A stretch of 64,000 nt of DNA from Arsenicibacter sp965247375 (lineage in GTDB: Bacteria > Bacteroidota > Bacteroidia > Cytophagales > Spirosomataceae), in assembly GCA_965247375.1 (NCBI GenBank), contig CBDFHU010000009.1, positions 61,790 through 125,789 on the forward strand, in the 5' to 3' direction. Shown piece after piece: positions 61,458 to 64,000 of this stretch. The notes beneath the pieces are model-generated. The model ran no database searches. It worked only from the letters and a program-made list of their open reading frames with translations, and was not told where the DNA came from. Made by a program: the position numbers and the translations under genes. The stretch's first letter is position 1. Every line of letters starts with the position of its first letter.

Positions 61458-62210
61458 ATGCCCATTCATGTACTTATTGTTGATGATGAACCGGCGGCCC
61501 GTTCGCTGTTACGTCAGCTTATTACGGATCATTGTCCGGCTGTTCAGCAGATCAGCGAAGCCGGGGATATCCGCAGTGCCGTTAAGCTGATCAATAACCA
61601 GCCGGTCAATCTGGTTTTTCTGGATATCGAAATGCCGGAAGAAAACGGGTTTGCCCTGTTTGACTATTTTCAGCATCCCTCCTTTGAAGTAATTTTCTGT
61701 ACGGCCTATTCGGAGTATGCCCTGAAAGCGTTTGAGGTATCGGCCGTTGATTATCTGCTGAAGCCGGTCAGTATTTCCAAGCTGATTTCGGGAGTAGAAA
61801 AAGCCGTCAAACTTATTGGTCAAAGCCATATGAGCCAACGGGCGTCGGTGCTGCGCGAAAATCTGAACGTGACGAAACTACAGAAGATTGCGCTGCCGAT
61901 GGCCGACAGCCTGCTGTTCGTGCAGCTGGAAGATATTTACTTTTTTGAAGCCGACGGCTCGTATACCTATGTTGTGACCCGTCAGGGGCGAACTCTGGTC
62001 AGCAAGAAAATCAAGGAATTTGACGAACTGCTTGCCGACGATGAACGCTTTTACCGGACGCACCGCTCATTCCTGGTCAACACGCATCAGATCCGGCGAT
62101 ACAATAAAAAAGACGGTGCAACGGTCGAGTTCGACAATGGCCTCAGCACCCCGATCGCCCGCGAGAAAGTCAGGGAATTCGACGAGTTCATAGCCGGCAT
62201 ACGCGTATAA
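61458..62210 (+). CDS. LytTR-type response regulator
   Basis: 250 residues from ATG 61458 (PIHVLIVDDEPAARSLLRQL); the frame runs 18 codons upstream but the REC domain starts here. Phosphoacceptor Asp56 lies in LVFLDIEMPEENG; the LytTR DNA-binding domain (about 150-250) has EDIYFFEADGSYTYVVTRQG and RTHRSFLVNTHQIRRYNKKD. Paired with the kinase gene 34 nt downstream. Confidence 0.94.
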   Translation: MPIHVLIVDDEPAARSLLRQLITDHCPAVQQISEAGDIRSAVKLINNQPVNLVFLDIEMPEENGFALFDYFQHPSFEVIFCTAYSEYALKAFEVSAVDYLLKPVSISKLISGVEKAVKLIGQSHMSQRASVLRENLNVTKLQKIALPMADSLLFVQLEDIYFFEADGSYTYVVTRQGRTLVSKKIKEFDELLADDERFYRTHRSFLVNTHQIRRYNKKDGATVEFDNGLSTPIAREKVREFDEFIAGIRV

Positions 62211-62244
62211 CCTGTTCACCAACCCACCTGATCCTTTCCTGCTT

Positions 62245-64000
62245 ATGAAACCGCTTATCTGGCTGGCGACCTTGCTGTGTGCATGGCTTGCCATAGCTAG
62301 GCCTGTCGTGGCCCAACAACAGCCATCGTATGAATCGCTGTTGCAGCAACTCAAAAAACACCCGCAGGCCGACACGGTCCGCGCCGAACTTCTGATTGAT
62401 GCCTGCGTGGCGGCCACGTTCCGGTCCGACACCATGGTACTGAACATGGCCACCGAAGCCAACCGGATTGCCAATTCCCTCCGCTATGAAGTCGGGCAAA
62501 TCCGGTCGCTGAACTGCCTGGGTAACTATTACTTCAGCCGCTCACTCAACGATAAGGCCACGCAGTATTACGTACAGGCACTGCGGCTGGCCGAAAAACG
62601 CGGTGATTACCACAATATCGTGATCGGCAAGAGCAATCTGGCTAACGTCTTTTACCACAACTCCGACAATGCGCGGTCGATCCGGCTGCTGACCGAGTGC
62701 GATCAGTTACTCGTACAGCATCATGACACGGTTAGTCAGAACCGCGCAGCCATTCTGACGAACCTGGCCAATGCCTACGCCCAACAAAAAGAATATGCTA
62801 AGACCATTCAGGTTTATCAGAAGGTCCTCCACATCTGCCGGAGCCAGCAGATTGGTTTTGGTATCGCGCTGACGCTTGATAATATTGGCAAGACCTACTT
62901 CGATTTCGGCCAGCCAAACAAAGCGCTGCCTTACCTGCAGCAGGCAAAGACGGAGATCGAGCGGCATCATGTCGATTTTGTAAGGACCAAAAATCTGAGA
63001 AATCTTGGTCAGACGTATGACCGCCTCGGAGACATCCCGCAAAGCCTGCGGTATTTTCAGCAGGCAGAGACCATAGCCCGGCAAACCGGTGATAATGAAG
63101 GGCTGATGGATATTTATTTTGAATTACAGCAGAGTTACGGCAAGAGCAATGACTACAAAGCTGCCTACCGGGCACTGAATCAGTACACTTCTCTGAAAGA
63201 CAGCCTGTTCAGTATTCAGAAAGATAAAACCATTCAGGAGCTGAACACGAAATACGAGACCGAAAAGAAAGATCATGCCATCCGGACACTGGCTCAGCAA
63301 AAGCAAATATCAGAACTCGAATCGGAACGCAAAACGGGGCTGATTTACACCATTCTGGCATTAGCCATTGCGCTCTCAGTTGTAGCCTATGGGCTGTTTG
63401 CCCGCTTCCGGAGCCGGAAACAGCGTGAGCTGCTCACCACACAGCTCCAGGAAGCCGAACGCCGGATCGCCATTGAACAACAGGCGCGGGAAAGCGAACT
63501 GAAAGCACTGAAAAGCCAGATGAATCCGCACTTTATGTTCAATGCCCTCAACAGTATTCAGGAGCAGTTCATGTACGGGAATAAACAGGTCGCCAATGAG
63601 CAGATGGGCAACTTCACCGCCCTGACCCGTCAGATTCTACAAGTGTCGGGAAAGAAAAAAATTACTTTGGCTACGGAGGTTGATATTCTGACAAAATATC
63701 TGGAACTCGAAAAGATGCGGTTTGCGCAGGACTTTACCTACCGCATCACCCTCCGTGACGACCTTGACGAAGATTATCACCAGCTTCCGCCGATGCTGGT
63801 GCAGCCCTTTGCCGAAAACAGCATGAAACACGGGCTGCTGCATAAACAGGGGGCCAAGGAACTCAGCATTGCCTTTGCCCTCTCAAAGGACGAAGCGTTT
63901 ATTCTCTGTACTGTGGAAGATAACGGCATTGGCCGGACGCGTTCGGCGGAGCTCAAACAGCAGCAAGGGCCGTCGCGGCATGCTTCGTTCTCCGTCTCTG
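62245..64000 (+). CDS. LytS/YehU-type sensor histidine kinase with TPR sensor region (cut by window edge)
   Basis: About 585 residues are visible from ATG 62245; the frame is open to the edge. Signal peptide (about 1-24), then TPR repeats (about 60-330; ALRLAEKRGDYHNIVIGKSN, ALTLDNIGKTYFDFGQPNKA), a coiled coil, one membrane helix (about 367-388), and a His_kinase domain with LKSQMNPHFMFNALNSIQ (phospho-His429) and an ATPase domain with PPMLVQPFAENSMKHGLL and VEDNGIG. It should phosphorylate the regulator just upstream. The sensing part is probably periplasmic. Confidence 0.93.
   Translation, partial: MKPLIWLATLLCAWLAIARPVVAQQQPSYESLLQQLKKHPQADTVRAELLIDACVAATFRSDTMVLNMATEANRIANSLRYEVGQIRSLNCLGNYYFSRSLNDKATQYYVQALRLAEKRGDYHNIVIGKSNLANVFYHNSDNARSIRLLTECDQLLVQHHDTVSQNRAAILTNLANAYAQQKEYAKTIQVYQKVLHICRSQQIGFGIALTLDNIGKTYFDFGQPNKALPYLQQAKTEIERHHVDFVRTKNLRNLGQTYDRLGDIPQSLRYFQQAETIARQTGDNEGLMDIYFELQQSYGKSNDYKAAYRALNQYTSLKDSLFSIQKDKTIQELNTKYETEKKDHAIRTLAQQKQISELESERKTGLIYTILALAIALSVVAYGLFARFRSRKQRELLTTQLQEAERRIAIEQQARESELKALKSQMNPHFMFNALNSIQEQFMYGNKQVANEQMGNFTALTRQILQVSGKKKITLATEVDILTKYLELEKMRFAQDFTYRITLRDDLDEDYHQLPPMLVQPFAENSMKHGLLHKQGAKELSIAFALSKDEAFILCTVEDNGIGRTRSAELKQQQGPSRHASFSVS

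Overview
The window looks like the chromosome of an environmental member of the Bacteroidota, most likely Cytophagales close to Spirosoma/Fibrella. This rests on three SusC/SusD pairs, a FecR/DUF4974 anti-sigma factor, a probable type IX secretion adhesin, GH97 and CE15-type enzymes, LytTR regulators, and weak ribosome-binding sites. Most of it is GC-rich. About 29.1-39.5 kb is clearly AT-rich and reads as an acquired island. I see no rRNA, tRNA or CRISPR array.

Layout. 1-17.7 kb: a minus-strand nutrient-uptake block with fecR, three consecutive susC-susD pairs (one SusC has an STN signalling domain) and, last, a neutral-ceramidase-like hydrolase cut by the window edge. 18.1-25.1 kb: a secreted repeat adhesin, a divergent HxlR regulator/DoxX-like pair with a candidate operator, small secreted and membrane proteins, and a deleted relic of a RibD/DHFR-like gene. 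25.4-29.1 kb: an IS110-family element whose transposase is split in its RuvC-like domain by a 2.4-kb group II intron encoding an RT-maturase-HNH protein. 29.2-32.2 kb: AT-rich orphan genes, one cut by an IS3-family element that itself carries a 16-bp GC-rich insert.

32.5-39.4 kb is the most interesting part. A membrane protein, a P-loop GTPase and a GAP1-like coiled-coil membrane protein form a tight, translationally coupled operon. Beside it lie a membrane-anchored protein with a LecA/PA-IL-like domain and a lone HsdR-N-type nuclease. The block sits at the 3' end of dnaJ and is bordered by two copies of a segment holding the dnaJ tail, its terminator and the nuclease gene; the left copy has lost about 854 bp. 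I read it as a candidate GTPase-centred conflict (defence) system in a dnaJ-linked hotspot. The role is inferred.

39.6-50.4 kb returns to core functions: dnaJ and grpE, queG, a TetR regulator, kynureninase, two FAD oxidoreductases (one renalase-like), a HExxH metallopeptidase, a LacX-like mutarotase and a stand-alone LytTR protein. 50.4-64 kb holds an SGNH hydrolase, an outer-membrane barrel protein, a run of GH97 glycosidase, CE15-like esterase and S41 protease, then a three-gene secreted-protein operon (NHL protein, exported L7/L12-CTD-like protein, unknown) and a LytTR response regulator with its TPR-containing histidine kinase, cut by the right edge.
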